Assembly: GCA_964611435.1 (NCBI GenBank)
Contig: CAZSXT010000010.1
Coordinates: 1-64,000 of the forward strand
Source: JAYPHU01 sp964611435
GTDB lineage: Bacteria; Pseudomonadota; Alphaproteobacteria; Rhodospirillales; UBA2165
Direction of reading: 5' to 3'
DNA: 64,000 bases
Position 1 is the stretch's first letter, and the number at the start of each line of letters is the position of its first letter. The notes under the pieces are model-generated. The model made no database searches and was not told where the DNA came from. It saw only the letters and a program-made list of their open reading frames with translations. Both the position numbers and the translations under genes were made by a program. Below are positions 8,927 through 18,261 of the stretch, in pieces.

Positions 8927-9664
8927 TTGCCTGATCTCCACCGCGCCATGGAAACGGCCTTGGATTTGCTGTATCCGCCCCAGTGTCTGAAATGTGGCGC
9001 CATCACCAGCAGAATCCACACACTGTGCGGTGACTGCTGGCAGACCATCAGCTTCATCAGCGCCCCATGCTGTACGGCCTGCGGGCTACCGTTCGACTAC
9101 GATCTGGGCGCGGGTGCGATCTGTGGCGAATGCGCACGGACCCGGCCTGTCTTTGACCGGGCGCGAGCGGCGTTTATCTATGACGATCAAAGCCGCCAAC
9201 TTATCCTCGGCTTCAAACACGGCGACCAGTTGCAGCGCGCCATCGCGTTTTCCCGCTGGATGAACCGGGCCGGGGAAGACCTGATTACAGCTGCCGACTA
9301 TCTCATCCCCGTGCCGCTGCATTGGACCCGGCTTTTCGCCCGGCGCTTCAATCAAGCGGCCGTTCTCGCCATGAAAATTGGCGGACGTGCCGGTAAGCCC
9401 GTGCTCACCCGCACGCTCATCCGGCGGAAGCGCACACCCTCTCAGGGACGGCTCCGCCGGTCCCGGCGGGTGGCAAATCTGCGTGGCGCGTTCAAAGTCC
9501 CTCCCGGCGCCAAGGAAGAACTGGCCGGAAAACGAGTCCTGCTGATAGACGATGTACTGACCACCGGCGCGACGGCTACCGCCTGCACCAAGACACTCCG
9601 GCGGGCCGGTGCGACCCATGTGGACGTGCTGACCCTAGCGCGGGTGGTGCGTGACCGGTCATAA
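8927..9664 (+). CDS. comF: ComF family phosphoribosyltransferase-like protein
   Basis: ComF proteins carry an N-terminal zinc finger and a type I phosphoribosyltransferase domain and are linked to natural DNA uptake in competent bacteria. In this 245 aa protein, cysteine pairs CLKCG, CGDC, CCTACG and CGEC fall within residues 20-75. The PRPP-binding loop VLLIDDVLTTGAT is near residue 205. I used the TTG at 8927 because GAAAGGAA lies 8 nt upstream; an in-frame ATG at 8948 is the alternative. No other competence genes are in the window. grxC follows after a 94 bp gap. Confidence 0.9.
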   Translation: MPDLHRAMETALDLLYPPQCLKCGAITSRIHTLCGDCWQTISFISAPCCTACGLPFDYDLGAGAICGECARTRPVFDRARAAFIYDDQSRQLILGFKHGDQLQRAIAFSRWMNRAGEDLITAADYLIPVPLHWTRLFARRFNQAAVLAMKIGGRAGKPVLTRTLIRRKRTPSQGRLRRSRRVANLRGAFKVPPGAKEELAGKRVLLIDDVLTTGATATACTKTLRRAGATHVDVLTLARVVRDRS

Positions 9665-9758
9665 GGCCCAAGCTCCGTTGAATGTGACTGGATAACGCGG
9701 CCAAGAGGCTTATATATAGGCAACAAACTTGTGTTCGTTTTATTCGCCGGAGAGACCC

Positions 9759-10028
9759 GTGGCCAAAGTAGAAATTTATACCTCGCCTTTTTGCGGTTTT
9801 TGTCATCGCGCGAAATCGCTCCTAAAGAAGAAGAACGTCGATTTCGAGGAGATGGACGTGATGATGGATTCGGCCAAGCGCAAGGAAATGGAAGCGCGGG
9901 CGCCCAGCGCACGGACGGTGCCGCAGATTTTCATTGATGATAAGTCAATTGGCGGCTGCGACGAACTTTACGCTCTGGATGCCGCGGGCAAGCTTGACCC
10001 GCTTCTCCAAGGTGGCGCCGCCGGTTAA
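9759..10028 (+). CDS. grxC: Glutaredoxin 3 (GrxC)
   Basis: This is an 89 aa monothiol/dithiol oxidoreductase of the glutaredoxin fold that uses glutathione to reduce disulfides. The active site is CGFC (residues 12-15) rather than the usual CPYC. The cis-proline segment TVPQIFID and the glutathione-binding GGCDEL are present. GTG at 9759 is the likely start: GGAGAG lies just upstream and it gives the normal N-terminus AKVEIYTSP. A longer frame begins at 9729. The order comF-grxC-nitrilase is common in alphaproteobacteria. Confidence 0.93.
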   Translation: MAKVEIYTSPFCGFCHRAKSLLKKKNVDFEEMDVMMDSAKRKEMEARAPSARTVPQIFIDDKSIGGCDELYALDAAGKLDPLLQGGAAG

Positions 10029-10076
10029 ACCGGACTATCCTCGCAGTATCTGAAAAAGAAGACTTGGAGGAACCGA

Positions 10077-10946
10077 ATGGCTGCCCCGTTTATCGCGGCG
10101 TGCGTGCAAATCAATGCCGGCCGCGACATTGAGGAAAATATCCCGACCTTGGAACGGCTGATCGACGCAGCCCACGCCAAGGGTGCGCAGTTCATCACCA
10201 CGCCGGAATGCTCGGGCGCGATGGAGCCTGATTCTGATCGCATGATGCGCAACACACCGACCGAGCCCGACCACCCAACCCTGGCCGCGATGATCGCCAA
10301 GGCCGTGGAGACCGGGGCCTGGCTGTTGATCGGTTCTTTAGCCATCAAGCGCGACGACGACAAAATCGCCAACCGCTCCTATCTGATCTCACCCACCGGT
10401 GAAATCGCCGCGACCTACGACAAAATTCACATGTTCGATGTGGAACTGGGCGACGGGCAGTATTACCGAGAATCGGAAAGCTACGAACCCGGCACGCTGG
10501 GCGTGACCGCCGAGCTTCCCTGGGGGCGGGTCGGCTTGTCGATTTGTTATGACGTGCGGTTTGCGTATCTCTATCGAGCGCTTGCCCAGAACGGGGCGGA
10601 GTTTCTCACCGTGCCGGCCGCCTTTACCAAAGTGTCGGGCGAGGCCCATTGGCACGTCCTGCAACGGGCCCGCGCCATCGAGACGGGGTCTTATGTTATC
10701 GCCGCCGCCCAATGCGGCACCCATGCAGAGGACCGCCAAACTTTCGGGCATTCCCTGATCGTCGATCCCTGGGGCCAGGTTCTGGCCGACGCGGGGGATG
10801 ATGTGGGCGTCATCACCGCCGAGATTGATCCGGCCAAGGTGATCGAGGCGCGCGGCAAAATTCCAGCGCTGACCCATGACCGGCCGTTTGCTTTGGCCGA
10901 TCAGACTATCGAGGAAAGCGATAAGGTCGCGGTGCTCCGGCCTTAA
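10077..10946 (+). CDS. Carbon-nitrogen hydrolase, Nit1-like (deaminated glutathione amidase type)
   Basis: The 289 aa protein is a nitrilase-superfamily amidase. The catalytic triad is visible as Glu44 (TTPECSG), Lys116 (YDKIHMFDVEL) and Cys157 (LSICYDVRF). YDKIHMFDVEL is typical of the Nit1/NitFhit branch, whose members hydrolyse deaminated glutathione, a repair reaction. The neighbouring glutaredoxin fits that link. TGGAGGAA lies close upstream of the ATG. Its TAA stop overlaps the stop of the convergent methyltransferase within the shared TTAA. Confidence 0.88.
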   Translation: MAAPFIAACVQINAGRDIEENIPTLERLIDAAHAKGAQFITTPECSGAMEPDSDRMMRNTPTEPDHPTLAAMIAKAVETGAWLLIGSLAIKRDDDKIANRSYLISPTGEIAATYDKIHMFDVELGDGQYYRESESYEPGTLGVTAELPWGRVGLSICYDVRFAYLYRALAQNGAEFLTVPAAFTKVSGEAHWHVLQRARAIETGSYVIAAAQCGTHAEDRQTFGHSLIVDPWGQVLADAGDDVGVITAEIDPAKVIEARGKIPALTHDRPFALADQTIEESDKVAVLRP

Positions 10947-11497
10947 ATGGCCGGCTTCCGGCAGCAGAGTCTCTGCACGATGGCGGGTGACGGATCATCC
11001 ACCCGTCCTTCCTCGAACGCGATTTCTTCCAACGCGGGCACGAACGCCTCTCGAAGCTCGCCCGGCTGCAGCAGAAAATCCGGATTGCGAGGCCGGCCGA
11101 AGGCTTCGTTCCCAATCATAAAGGTCTGATAGATCAGAATGCCGCCGGGCGCCAACGCCTCGATAATCTTAGGAAACAGCGGCCGGTACAGGTAATTCAC
11201 AACCACAATGCCGGCGAAGGCCCGGTCCGGCAGGGCCCAAGGGGAGCCGTCTTCCAGGTCTGCTTCTATCCTTTCGACGCCACCATCCGGGTCGAGACGG
11301 CTCAAGTCTTTGTCGAGGGCCGTCACCCGATGCCCCAGATCACGAAACAGGCGTACGTGTCGGCCCGACCCGCAAGCCAAATCCAGAACCGCGCCGCCCG
11401 GCGGGACCAGATGGGCGTGATTGACAACCCATGAGGCCGCTTCTAAATGATCGTGCGGGGTATTCGCTTGTTTGACGTGTCTTTCAGGAACTTCCAT
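10943..11497 (-). CDS. Small class I SAM-dependent methyltransferase
   Basis: This is a 184 aa protein with SAM-binding motif I VLDLACGSGRHVRLF (about 36-50), the acidic strand-2 end VTALDKDLSRL and a GGILIYQTF post-motif. It resembles bacterial TehB-like and unassigned small methyltransferases, and the substrate cannot be told. I took the start MEVPERHVKQ at 11497; the open frame continues to 11581 with a less plausible, arginine-rich extension. It is divergent from DUF1178 and ends in an overlapping stop with the Nit1-like gene. Confidence 0.75.
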   Translation of the reverse strand: MEVPERHVKQANTPHDHLEAASWVVNHAHLVPPGGAVLDLACGSGRHVRLFRDLGHRVTALDKDLSRLDPDGGVERIEADLEDGSPWALPDRAFAGIVVVNYLYRPLFPKIIEALAPGGILIYQTFMIGNEAFGRPRNPDFLLQPGELREAFVPALEEIAFEEGRVDDPSPAIVQRLCCRKPAI

Positions 11498-11600
11498 ACT
11501 TCGTAAATTATTAACGCATCGGCGTTCAGACTGGCGGTTTGGGGAAGGAAATTTTTCTCGTCCACCCCGGACACTAGTCAACGCTTACGAGTTTCGCCAC

Positions 11601-12026
11601 ATGATTCTTTATGAACTGAAATGCTCGAACGAGCATCATTTTGAAGCTTGGTTCAAAGACAGCGCCACCTATGACAAGCAGGTGAAGCGCGGCGAAATCG
11701 AATGCCCGGTTTGCTCGGAAACCCAGGTCTCCAAAGCCATCATGGCGCCCAATGTCAGTACTTCGCGCCAGCGGGAAGGCAGCGAATCCCGCGCCAAGGA
11801 AGTCGCGACGGAAATTCTACAGGCCGTCGGCAAACTCCAAAAATATGTCGAGAATAATTGCGAGGACGTGGGCGACAGGTTCGCGGAAGAAGCGCGCGCC
11901 ATTCACCAGGGCGAGGCAGAGGCCCGGGGCATCTATGGCGAGGCGACCAGAGAAGAAGCCGAAGAATTGATCGAGGAAGAAATACCCGTCCTGCCCTTGC
12001 CCAGGCGGCCGCGCAAGCATTCGTAA
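11601..12026 (+). CDS. DUF1178 family protein
   Basis: This is a 141 aa protein of the DUF1178 family, found widely in alpha- and betaproteobacteria and of unknown function. The start MILYELKCSNEHHFEAWF is characteristic. CPVC near residue 36, with the N-terminal Cys-His residues, could bind a metal in a zinc-ribbon-like manner. The second half is acidic and helical. The ATG at 11601 is chosen because the family begins exactly there; a longer frame from 11472 would add an unrelated extension. It converges on ubiG with a 13 bp gap. Confidence 0.88.
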   Translation: MILYELKCSNEHHFEAWFKDSATYDKQVKRGEIECPVCSETQVSKAIMAPNVSTSRQREGSESRAKEVATEILQAVGKLQKYVENNCEDVGDRFAEEARAIHQGEAEARGIYGEATREEAEELIEEEIPVLPLPRRPRKHS

Positions 12027-12039
12027 ACGGCCAGGCGAC

Positions 12040-12786
12040 CTAATTCTTTTCGGCAAAAATCAAGTAGTTAACGTCGATATCGCCGGTCAGCCGCCAATCG
12101 TCGAACAGCGGATTATAGCTGACACCCTTGATCTCCCGGACGGTAAAGCCGCCCGTCCGTAAATAAGCTGAAAATTCCGACGGTTTCACGAACATTCGCC
12201 AATCATGGGTGCCACGGGGCAACCAACGCAAAATATACTCTGCCCCGAATTTTGCGAAGGCCAAGGATTTCATAGTCCGGTTTAAAGTCGCACCGAACAT
12301 GACCCCTCCGTCCCGCACCAACGCCGCCGTTGCCGCCATGAACGCCGACCGGTCGGCCACGTGTTCGATCACTTCCATGTTCAACACAACGTCATAGGAG
12401 CGCGCAGCCGCCGCTTCGTCCTCCGGCAACTGAACGCGATAATCAATTTCCAGTCCCATCTTGGCGGCATGCAGGCGGGCCACCTCGACGCTGCGTTCCG
12501 CCGCGTCCAGACCGGTCACTTTCGCGCCCAGCCGGGTCAGCGGTTCACACAGCAAACCGCCGCCGCAACCGATATCGCAAATGGTCAGTCCGGCCAACGG
12601 CTCCGGCGTGTGCGGTTCGCGGTCGAAGCGGGCGCATAGGTGATCCCGGATGAAAGTCAATCGAACCGGATTCAGTTTATGCAGCGGCGCGAAATCGCCG
12701 GCGGAATCCCACCATTGATCCGCCAATGCCGCGAACTGGGACACCTCGGCGGCCGAGGCTGTTGTTCCTGAAAAAGAGTCTGTCAT
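12040..12786 (-). CDS. ubiG: Bifunctional ubiquinone O-methyltransferase UbiG
   Basis: UbiG performs both O-methylations in ubiquinone synthesis. The 248 aa protein has the family start pattern FAALADQWWD followed by PLHKLNPVRLTFI. SAM motif I is ICDIGCGGGLLCEPL (about residue 71-85), and VLNMEVIEHV and GTHDWRMFVKPSE are also typical of UbiG. It is a single minus-strand gene sharing an upstream region with lysC. UbiD, a decarboxylase-family protein sometimes used in the same pathway, is encoded 37 kb away. Confidence 0.95.
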   Translation of the reverse strand: MTDSFSGTTASAAEVSQFAALADQWWDSAGDFAPLHKLNPVRLTFIRDHLCARFDREPHTPEPLAGLTICDIGCGGGLLCEPLTRLGAKVTGLDAAERSVEVARLHAAKMGLEIDYRVQLPEDEAAAARSYDVVLNMEVIEHVADRSAFMAATAALVRDGGVMFGATLNRTMKSLAFAKFGAEYILRWLPRGTHDWRMFVKPSEFSAYLRTGGFTVREIKGVSYNPLFDDWRLTGDIDVNYLIFAEKN

Positions 12787-12885
12787 ATCAAACGTTTATA
12801 TCACCATGGTCCCGGCAAAAGTAGGCCGAAATCAAGCCTCATCACTTGCCTTTTTAGGACCTTAGGGAGTATGTATACGCCCGCC

Positions 12886-12928
12886 CGCCCCCCGGCAACC
12901 GAGATGCCGGTGTGGGCGCCGTTTTTTT
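12886..12928 (+). terminator. Terminator-like hairpin in the lysC leader (possible attenuator)
   Basis: The stem CCGGCA/TGCCGG (12892-12897 with 12905-12910, 7 nt loop) is extended by CGCCC/GGGCG (12886-12890 with 12914-12918) across small bulges. It is followed by CCG and seven T (12922-12928). It lies between ubiG and lysC, which are divergent, so there is no upstream plus-strand gene for it to terminate. Its position 48 nt before the likely lysC start suggests attenuation of lysC. The C-rich repeat before it (12878-12891) could pair in other registers. I could not match it to a named riboswitch. Confidence 0.5.
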
Positions 12929-12975
12929 AAGGGCCGGTTCCGTTAATGGATCGGCGGCGCATGCGGATGAATGAG

Positions 12976-14196
12976 ATGGCTTTGATCGTACAAAAATTCG
13001 GCGGAACATCAGTCGCGGATATTGACCGCATCAAGAACGCCGCACTGCGCGTAAAGGCAGAGCACGACGCCGGGCATCAACTGGTCGTCGTGGTCTCCGC
13101 CATGGCCGGCGTGACCAACCAGCTTGTCGAACTAGTCGATAGCATGGGCGGCGTCTATGACGCGCGGGAATACGACGTGGTAGTTTCCAGCGGCGAACAG
13201 TCCAATGCAGGCTTGATGGCGCTGGCGCTTCAGAACTTGGGCATCCAAGCGCGTTCATGGCTGGGCTGGCAAGTGCCGATCCATACGGACGGTATTCATG
13301 GCAAGGCGCGAATCACGGATATCGAGACGGACGAGCTGCTGAGCCGGCTGGCCGAAGGCGAAGTGGCCGTGGTGCCGGGCTTCCAGGGTCTCGGCCCGCG
13401 CAATCGGGTCACCACGCTGGGGCGGGGCGGGTCCGACTTGACGGCGGTCGCACTGGCCGGTGCGTTGCGGGCGGAACGCTGTGATATATATACTGACGTG
13501 GACGGCATCTATACGACCGATCCGCGGATCGAGCCGAAGGCGCGAAAACTTGATAAAATCACCTATGAGGAGATGCTGGAAATGGCGTCACTCGGGGCCA
13601 AGGTGTTGCAAACCCGGTCCGTGGAACTGGCGATGAACCATCAGGTTCGACTTCAGGTCCGGTCCAGTTTTGACGACGGCCCAGGAACATTTGTCGTAAG
13701 CGAGGACGAAATTTTGGAAAAGCAGGTAGTCAGTGGAATTTCACACAGCCAGGACGAGGCCAAAGTGACGCTTCTCCGGGTGTCGGATCGCCCCGGCGTC
13801 GCCGCCGGGATCTTCGGCTCACTCGCTGATGCAGCGGTCAACGTGGATATGATTGTCCAAAACATTTCGGAAAACGGCAAGACCACGGATATGACGTTCA
13901 CTGTTGGCCGATCCGATCTACAGACGGCGGTCGAAGTCTTGTCCTCCCAGAAGGACGAGATCGGCTATGACGAACTGACTTCGGACGACGATCTGGTCAA
14001 AATTTCCGTGATCGGCGTTGGCATGCGCAGTCACGCCGGTGTGGCCAAGACTATGTTCCAGGCGCTCGCCGACAAGGGAATCAATATCAAGGTGATCTCC
14101 ACGTCCGAGATCAAGGTGAGCGTACTTGTCGATGCCCAATATACGGAGCTGGCGATAAGATCACTGCACGCCGCGTTCGGCCTGGACGGCGGCTAG
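12976..14196 (+). CDS. lysC: Aspartate kinase
   Basis: Aspartokinase phosphorylates aspartate, the first step to lysine, threonine, methionine and diaminopimelate. From the ATG at 12976 the protein is 406 aa, the usual length. It begins with the kinase signature VQKFGGTSVADIDRI. The catalytic domain includes TTLGRGGSDLTAVALA, and two ACT domains follow from about residue 260 (LLRVSDRPGVAAGIF; ISVIGVGMRSHAGVAKTMF), consistent with feedback control. Upstream in-frame ATGs at 12946 and 12961 would add 10 or 5 residues not typical of the family. A terminator-like hairpin precedes it and ptsP follows. Confidence 0.95.
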   Translation: MALIVQKFGGTSVADIDRIKNAALRVKAEHDAGHQLVVVVSAMAGVTNQLVELVDSMGGVYDAREYDVVVSSGEQSNAGLMALALQNLGIQARSWLGWQVPIHTDGIHGKARITDIETDELLSRLAEGEVAVVPGFQGLGPRNRVTTLGRGGSDLTAVALAGALRAERCDIYTDVDGIYTTDPRIEPKARKLDKITYEEMLEMASLGAKVLQTRSVELAMNHQVRLQVRSSFDDGPGTFVVSEDEILEKQVVSGISHSQDEAKVTLLRVSDRPGVAAGIFGSLADAAVNVDMIVQNISENGKTTDMTFTVGRSDLQTAVEVLSSQKDEIGYDELTSDDDLVKISVIGVGMRSHAGVAKTMFQALADKGINIKVISTSEIKVSVLVDAQYTELAIRSLHAAFGLDGG

Positions 14197-14280
14197 CGGA
14201 TCCCGGCGCATCCCGGAAGGGGGAGCGCCAAACGACATTCAAAGCGTGGCTGAAGGGGCAGATAAGCCTCTGGGGAGTTA

Positions 14281-16560
14281 TTGAACGAGATGGCGCGCGC
14301 CCCTCATTTAACCGAGACTCGGCGGCTATTGGCCCGGCTGCGCGATGTGATGGCCGACGAAGGTTCTGCGCAGGAGCGTCTGAACAGCATCGTGCAGATC
14401 ATCGCCACGGATCTGGTTGCCGAAGTGTGTTCGGTCTATGTACTGCGCGCCGGCGAGGTGCTGGAACTGTTCGCGGCGACGGGCCTGCATCCGGACGCTA
14501 TTCACCGCACCCGACTCCACATCGGCGAAGGTCTGATCGGCGCCATCGCCACGACCGCGCGCCCGATGGCGCTGGAGGACGCGCAGAACCATCCAGCCTT
14601 CGCCTACCGGCCGGAAACCGGCGAGGAGATTTTCCAGTCATTGGCCGGCGTCCCCATTCTCCGGGGCGGCCGGGTGTCAGGCGTGCTGGCGGTTCAGAAC
14701 CAGACCAAGCGCCGGTATTTGGACGAAGAACTGGAAACTCTTGAGACCATCGCCATGGTGATTGCCGAGCTAATCGCCGGCGGTGACCTGATCAATGCTG
14801 ATGAGCAGAATGCTGTGGACGGCGAAGGCATCTTACCTGTTACGTTGGAGGGCGTCCGGCTCAACGGCGGACTGGCGATCGGCCGCGCCGTACGCCACGA
14901 GCAGCGTGTGACCATTGTAAAGCTGATCGGCGAGAACCCCGACGAGGAAATGACCCGGCTGGAAACGGCCATCGCGGAGATGCACGGCGCTATCGACGAA
15001 CTTCTGGAATCTGATCATTTGTCCGGTGGCGGCGAATCCCGGGAAATTCTGCAGGCCTACCGCATGTTCGCCGAAGACGCTGGCTGGATCAGCCGAATCC
15101 GCGAAGCTATTGGCGCGGGCCTGAGCGCCGAAGCCGCGGTGGAGCGCGTCCGCAACGATACCCGCGCCCGATTCCGCAAACAGACCGATCCTTACCTTCG
15201 GGAGCGGCTTCACGATTTCAACGATCTCGCCCGGCGGCTGCTGCAACATTTGGTGGGCAAATCAACGGCTGACGAACTGGAGACTCAGCCCGATGACATG
15301 GTCCTGATCGCGCGGGAGATGGGGCCAGCCGAGTTGCTGGATTACGATCGAAGCAAATTACAGGGCCTGGTGCTTGAAGGTGGTTCGGTCACCACCCATG
15401 TCGCCATCGTAGCCCGAGCCCTCGACATTCCGGTCGTGGGCCGCGCCGAAGATGCGCTCGACAAGGTGGAGAACCTCGACACTATTATCATCGACGGGGA
15501 CAACGCCAAGGTCTTCGTCCGTCCTTCGGAAGAGGTTCAGGACTCCTATACGGATAAGATCCGGTCACGCGCCCAACGAGTTGCCACTTATGTTTCGTTG
15601 CGGGACGTGCCCGCGGAAACAAGAGACGGCCTGTTGATCAACCTTGATATCAACGCGGGCCTAGTTGCCGAGGTGTCGCAACTGGCTGAAACCGGCGCAG
15701 ACGGGATCGGCCTTTATCGAACAGAAATTCCGTTCATGGACAGCACCAACTTCCCAGACGTGGATCGGCAGGCGGAAATTTATGGGCAAATCCTGGACAG
15801 CGCAGATGGCAAACCGGTGATTTTCCGGACCCTCGACATCGGCGGCGACAAAGGCCTGCCTTATTGGGATCACGGCCGGGAAGAAAACCCGGCCATGGGC
15901 TGGCGCGCTATCCGCATCGCGCTCGACCGGCCGACACTCATGAAACATCAGATTCGGGCGATGATCCGCGCCGCCACCGGGCGGGAACTTTCCGTAATGT
16001 TCCCCATGATTTCCGAAATTCCTGAGTTTGATCAGGCGCGCAAGCTGCTCGATCACGAACTTGAACGGGCAGCGGGCAAAGGACGCGATCTTCCGTCTCG
16101 TATCCGTGTGGGCAGTATGTTGGAAGTGCCGGCATTGCTGTATCAGTTACCGGCGCTGTTGAGCCGGGTCGATTTTGTCTCCGTCGGCAGTAACGATTTG
16201 TTCCAGTTTTTGTTCGCCAGCGACCGGGGCAGCCCGAAACTTGCTGACCGCTATGACACGCTGGCGCCACCGGTACTGGCCATGCTCCGGAATCTTGTCG
16301 AGGTTTGTGATGCGGCGGGCAAAACTGTCAGCCTCTGCGGTGAAATGGCCGGCCGGCCGCTGGACGCCATGGCCCTCGTTGGCCTGGGCTTCCGCCGCTT
16401 GTCCATGACGCCATCTTCCATAGGTCCGGTAAAGGCAATGATTAGAAGCCTTTCCGTCAATGATCTCAGCCAGTATCTGCAGGGACTGGACGGATCAGCG
16501 GAACACAGCTTGCGTGAAAAATTGCGGGAATTTGCCGTTGATCATGGTGTAATGATTTAA
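14281..16560 (+). CDS. ptsP: PEP-protein phosphotransferase of the nitrogen PTS (EI-Ntr)
   Basis: PtsP transfers phosphate from PEP to NPr in the regulatory nitrogen phosphotransfer chain. The 759 aa protein has a GAF domain (about 20-165), an EI N-terminal region, the phosphohistidine swivel loop GGSVTTHVAIVARALDIP with the phosphorylatable His, and a PEP-binding barrel with active-site Cys in SLCGEMAGRP near the C-terminus. TTG at 14281 is taken as the start, with GGGGAG just upstream; ATG at 14290 is an alternative. It is 84 bp downstream of lysC, a pairing common in alphaproteobacteria. Confidence 0.95.
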   Translation: MNEMARAPHLTETRRLLARLRDVMADEGSAQERLNSIVQIIATDLVAEVCSVYVLRAGEVLELFAATGLHPDAIHRTRLHIGEGLIGAIATTARPMALEDAQNHPAFAYRPETGEEIFQSLAGVPILRGGRVSGVLAVQNQTKRRYLDEELETLETIAMVIAELIAGGDLINADEQNAVDGEGILPVTLEGVRLNGGLAIGRAVRHEQRVTIVKLIGENPDEEMTRLETAIAEMHGAIDELLESDHLSGGGESREILQAYRMFAEDAGWISRIREAIGAGLSAEAAVERVRNDTRARFRKQTDPYLRERLHDFNDLARRLLQHLVGKSTADELETQPDDMVLIAREMGPAELLDYDRSKLQGLVLEGGSVTTHVAIVARALDIPVVGRAEDALDKVENLDTIIIDGDNAKVFVRPSEEVQDSYTDKIRSRAQRVATYVSLRDVPAETRDGLLINLDINAGLVAEVSQLAETGADGIGLYRTEIPFMDSTNFPDVDRQAEIYGQILDSADGKPVIFRTLDIGGDKGLPYWDHGREENPAMGWRAIRIALDRPTLMKHQIRAMIRAATGRELSVMFPMISEIPEFDQARKLLDHELERAAGKGRDLPSRIRVGSMLEVPALLYQLPALLSRVDFVSVGSNDLFQFLFASDRGSPKLADRYDTLAPPVLAMLRNLVEVCDAAGKTVSLCGEMAGRPLDAMALVGLGFRRLSMTPSSIGPVKAMIRSLSVNDLSQYLQGLDGSAEHSLREKLREFAVDHGVMI

Positions 16561-16756
16561 AAATTGCGCCTTTTACCTTGATTCATAAAAGATTCTTGAG
16601 AAATTATACGTTTAGCTGTACATTGACGCCTGTGGGGAACTATTTGATTCCCTTTGGAAAATTCAGTTTGTCGAAACCCCCGTCGATCAAATGAATTAGA
16701 TTGGCTGTGTTTCGACGTGTTTTGAGTCGTATTGCACACAGAAGTTGTGGAGATCG

Positions 16757-18133
16757 ATGAAAACAGACCTGCATCCGTCGATGAGATTTGACCAGGACAA
16801 CGGCGCGGCGGACCTGGGTGCGTTGTTGCGCGCCTCAAGAACACGCCGGGGCGAAGATTTGCGATATGTAGCGGATGCGCTGCGTATACGTCTGGTCTAT
16901 CTGGAAGCGATTGAGGACGGGCGGTTCGACGATCTGCCGGGCACGACCTACGTCATCGGCTTCCTGAAAAGCTATGCCGACTATTTGGGCTTGAACAGCG
17001 AGGAAATCGTCCGCCGTTTTAAAAACGACGAAACCCGTCCCAAAAAGCGGCAGGATTTGACTTTCCCGACCGCCGTCCCGGAACACGGTATCCCCGGCGG
17101 CGCAATTGTCATGATCGGCCTGTTGATTGCCGCCGTTGGTTATGGCGGCTGGTATTTCGCCTCGACCCGGGACGCCATGGTGACCGAGGCTGTCCCGCCG
17201 GTGCCGGCCAATATGAAAAGCCAGGAAAGTAAGATCGCTTCCTCGGAATCGCGTAATTCCCTGGTCGAAGCCAGTTCAGCCATTGCCGCCGAGGCCAATC
17301 GCCGACCGGAAGCCGCATCGGTTGCGGCCACCGCGCCCGCGCCGGAAGTGAAAACCGAACCGGCCCCCGTCGCCAGTGCGGAAACGGTCGCGCCGGAAAT
17401 GCCCGCCGAACCGGCACAAGAACAGATCGCCGAACAAATTACGCAACGGGAAGTCAATCAGCCGGCTGGACAGCAGGAAGCGGCTGAGACGTCTCAATCG
17501 GTCGAACCGCTATTACCGAAACCGGTGGAAATGGCTGCCGCGCCCGTCAATACGCCGGCGCCCGAACCTGCACCGGAGCCGGCGCCTGCCGTCGTTGAAA
17601 CGCCGGTCGCTAACAACAGTTCGGAAATATCGGCTCAACCCGCGCCGGCCGCATTTGATGACCGTGTGCCGGGGATCGAGTTGAATACAAGACCGGTTAT
17701 TGCAGAAGCAGAACCGGCTACTGTCGAGGCCAAAACAGAGCCGATCGAGCCAAAGCCGGAGGTTGTTGACGCCGAAGTAAAAGCCGAGTCGGAAACGCCC
17801 GTGACCGAAACCGCCGCCCTGCCGCAATCGGAACCCTTGGTCCGGGGCGAGGAAGGTCCATCCCGAATTACCTTGCTTGCCAAGGACGCGAGCTGGATTC
17901 AAGTGCGCGACACGATCGAGAACAAGCTGGTTCTCTCCAAGGTCCTTCTGAGAGGCCAAACTTACGAAGTGCCTAACCGGGCTGGTCTGAGCCTCATGAC
18001 CGGCAATGCAGGCGCCTTGGAAATTCGCGTGGATGGCCAACCTGTCCCGCCTCTGGGCGCGCTTGGGCAGGTCCGTCAGAATGTTCAGCTCAGCGCGGAT
18101 ACGTTGCGTGAAGGCCCCGGCGCCGGCCAGTAG
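16757..18133 (+). CDS. RodZ-like helix-turn-helix/DUF4115 membrane protein
   Basis: The 458 aa protein has a cytoplasmic HTH_25 domain (about 20-90; LGALLRASRTRRGEDLRYVA), one membrane segment (about 114-134), a long Ala/Pro/Glu-rich linker (about 150-370) and a periplasmic DUF4115 domain (about 372-450; RITLLAKDASWIQVRD). This is the layout of RodZ, which links MreB to the envelope. The linker is low complexity rather than a clean tandem repeat. ATG at 16757 has TGTGGAGA upstream. In many relatives ispG lies between this gene and hisS; it is absent here. Confidence 0.85.
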   Translation: MKTDLHPSMRFDQDNGAADLGALLRASRTRRGEDLRYVADALRIRLVYLEAIEDGRFDDLPGTTYVIGFLKSYADYLGLNSEEIVRRFKNDETRPKKRQDLTFPTAVPEHGIPGGAIVMIGLLIAAVGYGGWYFASTRDAMVTEAVPPVPANMKSQESKIASSESRNSLVEASSAIAAEANRRPEAASVAATAPAPEVKTEPAPVASAETVAPEMPAEPAQEQIAEQITQREVNQPAGQQEAAETSQSVEPLLPKPVEMAAAPVNTPAPEPAPEPAPAVVETPVANNSSEISAQPAPAAFDDRVPGIELNTRPVIAEAEPATVEAKTEPIEPKPEVVDAEVKAESETPVTETAALPQSEPLVRGEEGPSRITLLAKDASWIQVRDTIENKLVLSKVLLRGQTYEVPNRAGLSLMTGNAGALEIRVDGQPVPPLGALGQVRQNVQLSADTLREGPGAGQ

Positions 18134-18261
18134 CCTGGCTTCAGGCATTCAACTTCTTCTCTCATACTTCGCTTTAGACTGCCCCCATAATGGGCTATAA
18201 CCCGCCTGCCCGAGGTTGAGGGGCGCTTGTTCAATAATAACGGATTAAAGGCCGCCAGGAC

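Noticed and set aside
12841..12945. SAM or lysine riboswitch upstream of lysC
   Set aside because: The region is too short for a lysine riboswitch and lacks SAM-I or SAM-II core sequences; only the hairpin with a T run is supported.
17300..17860. Repeat array in the RodZ-like gene
   Set aside because: The Ala/Pro/Glu linker is compositionally biased but has no constant period. It is a normal feature of the family.
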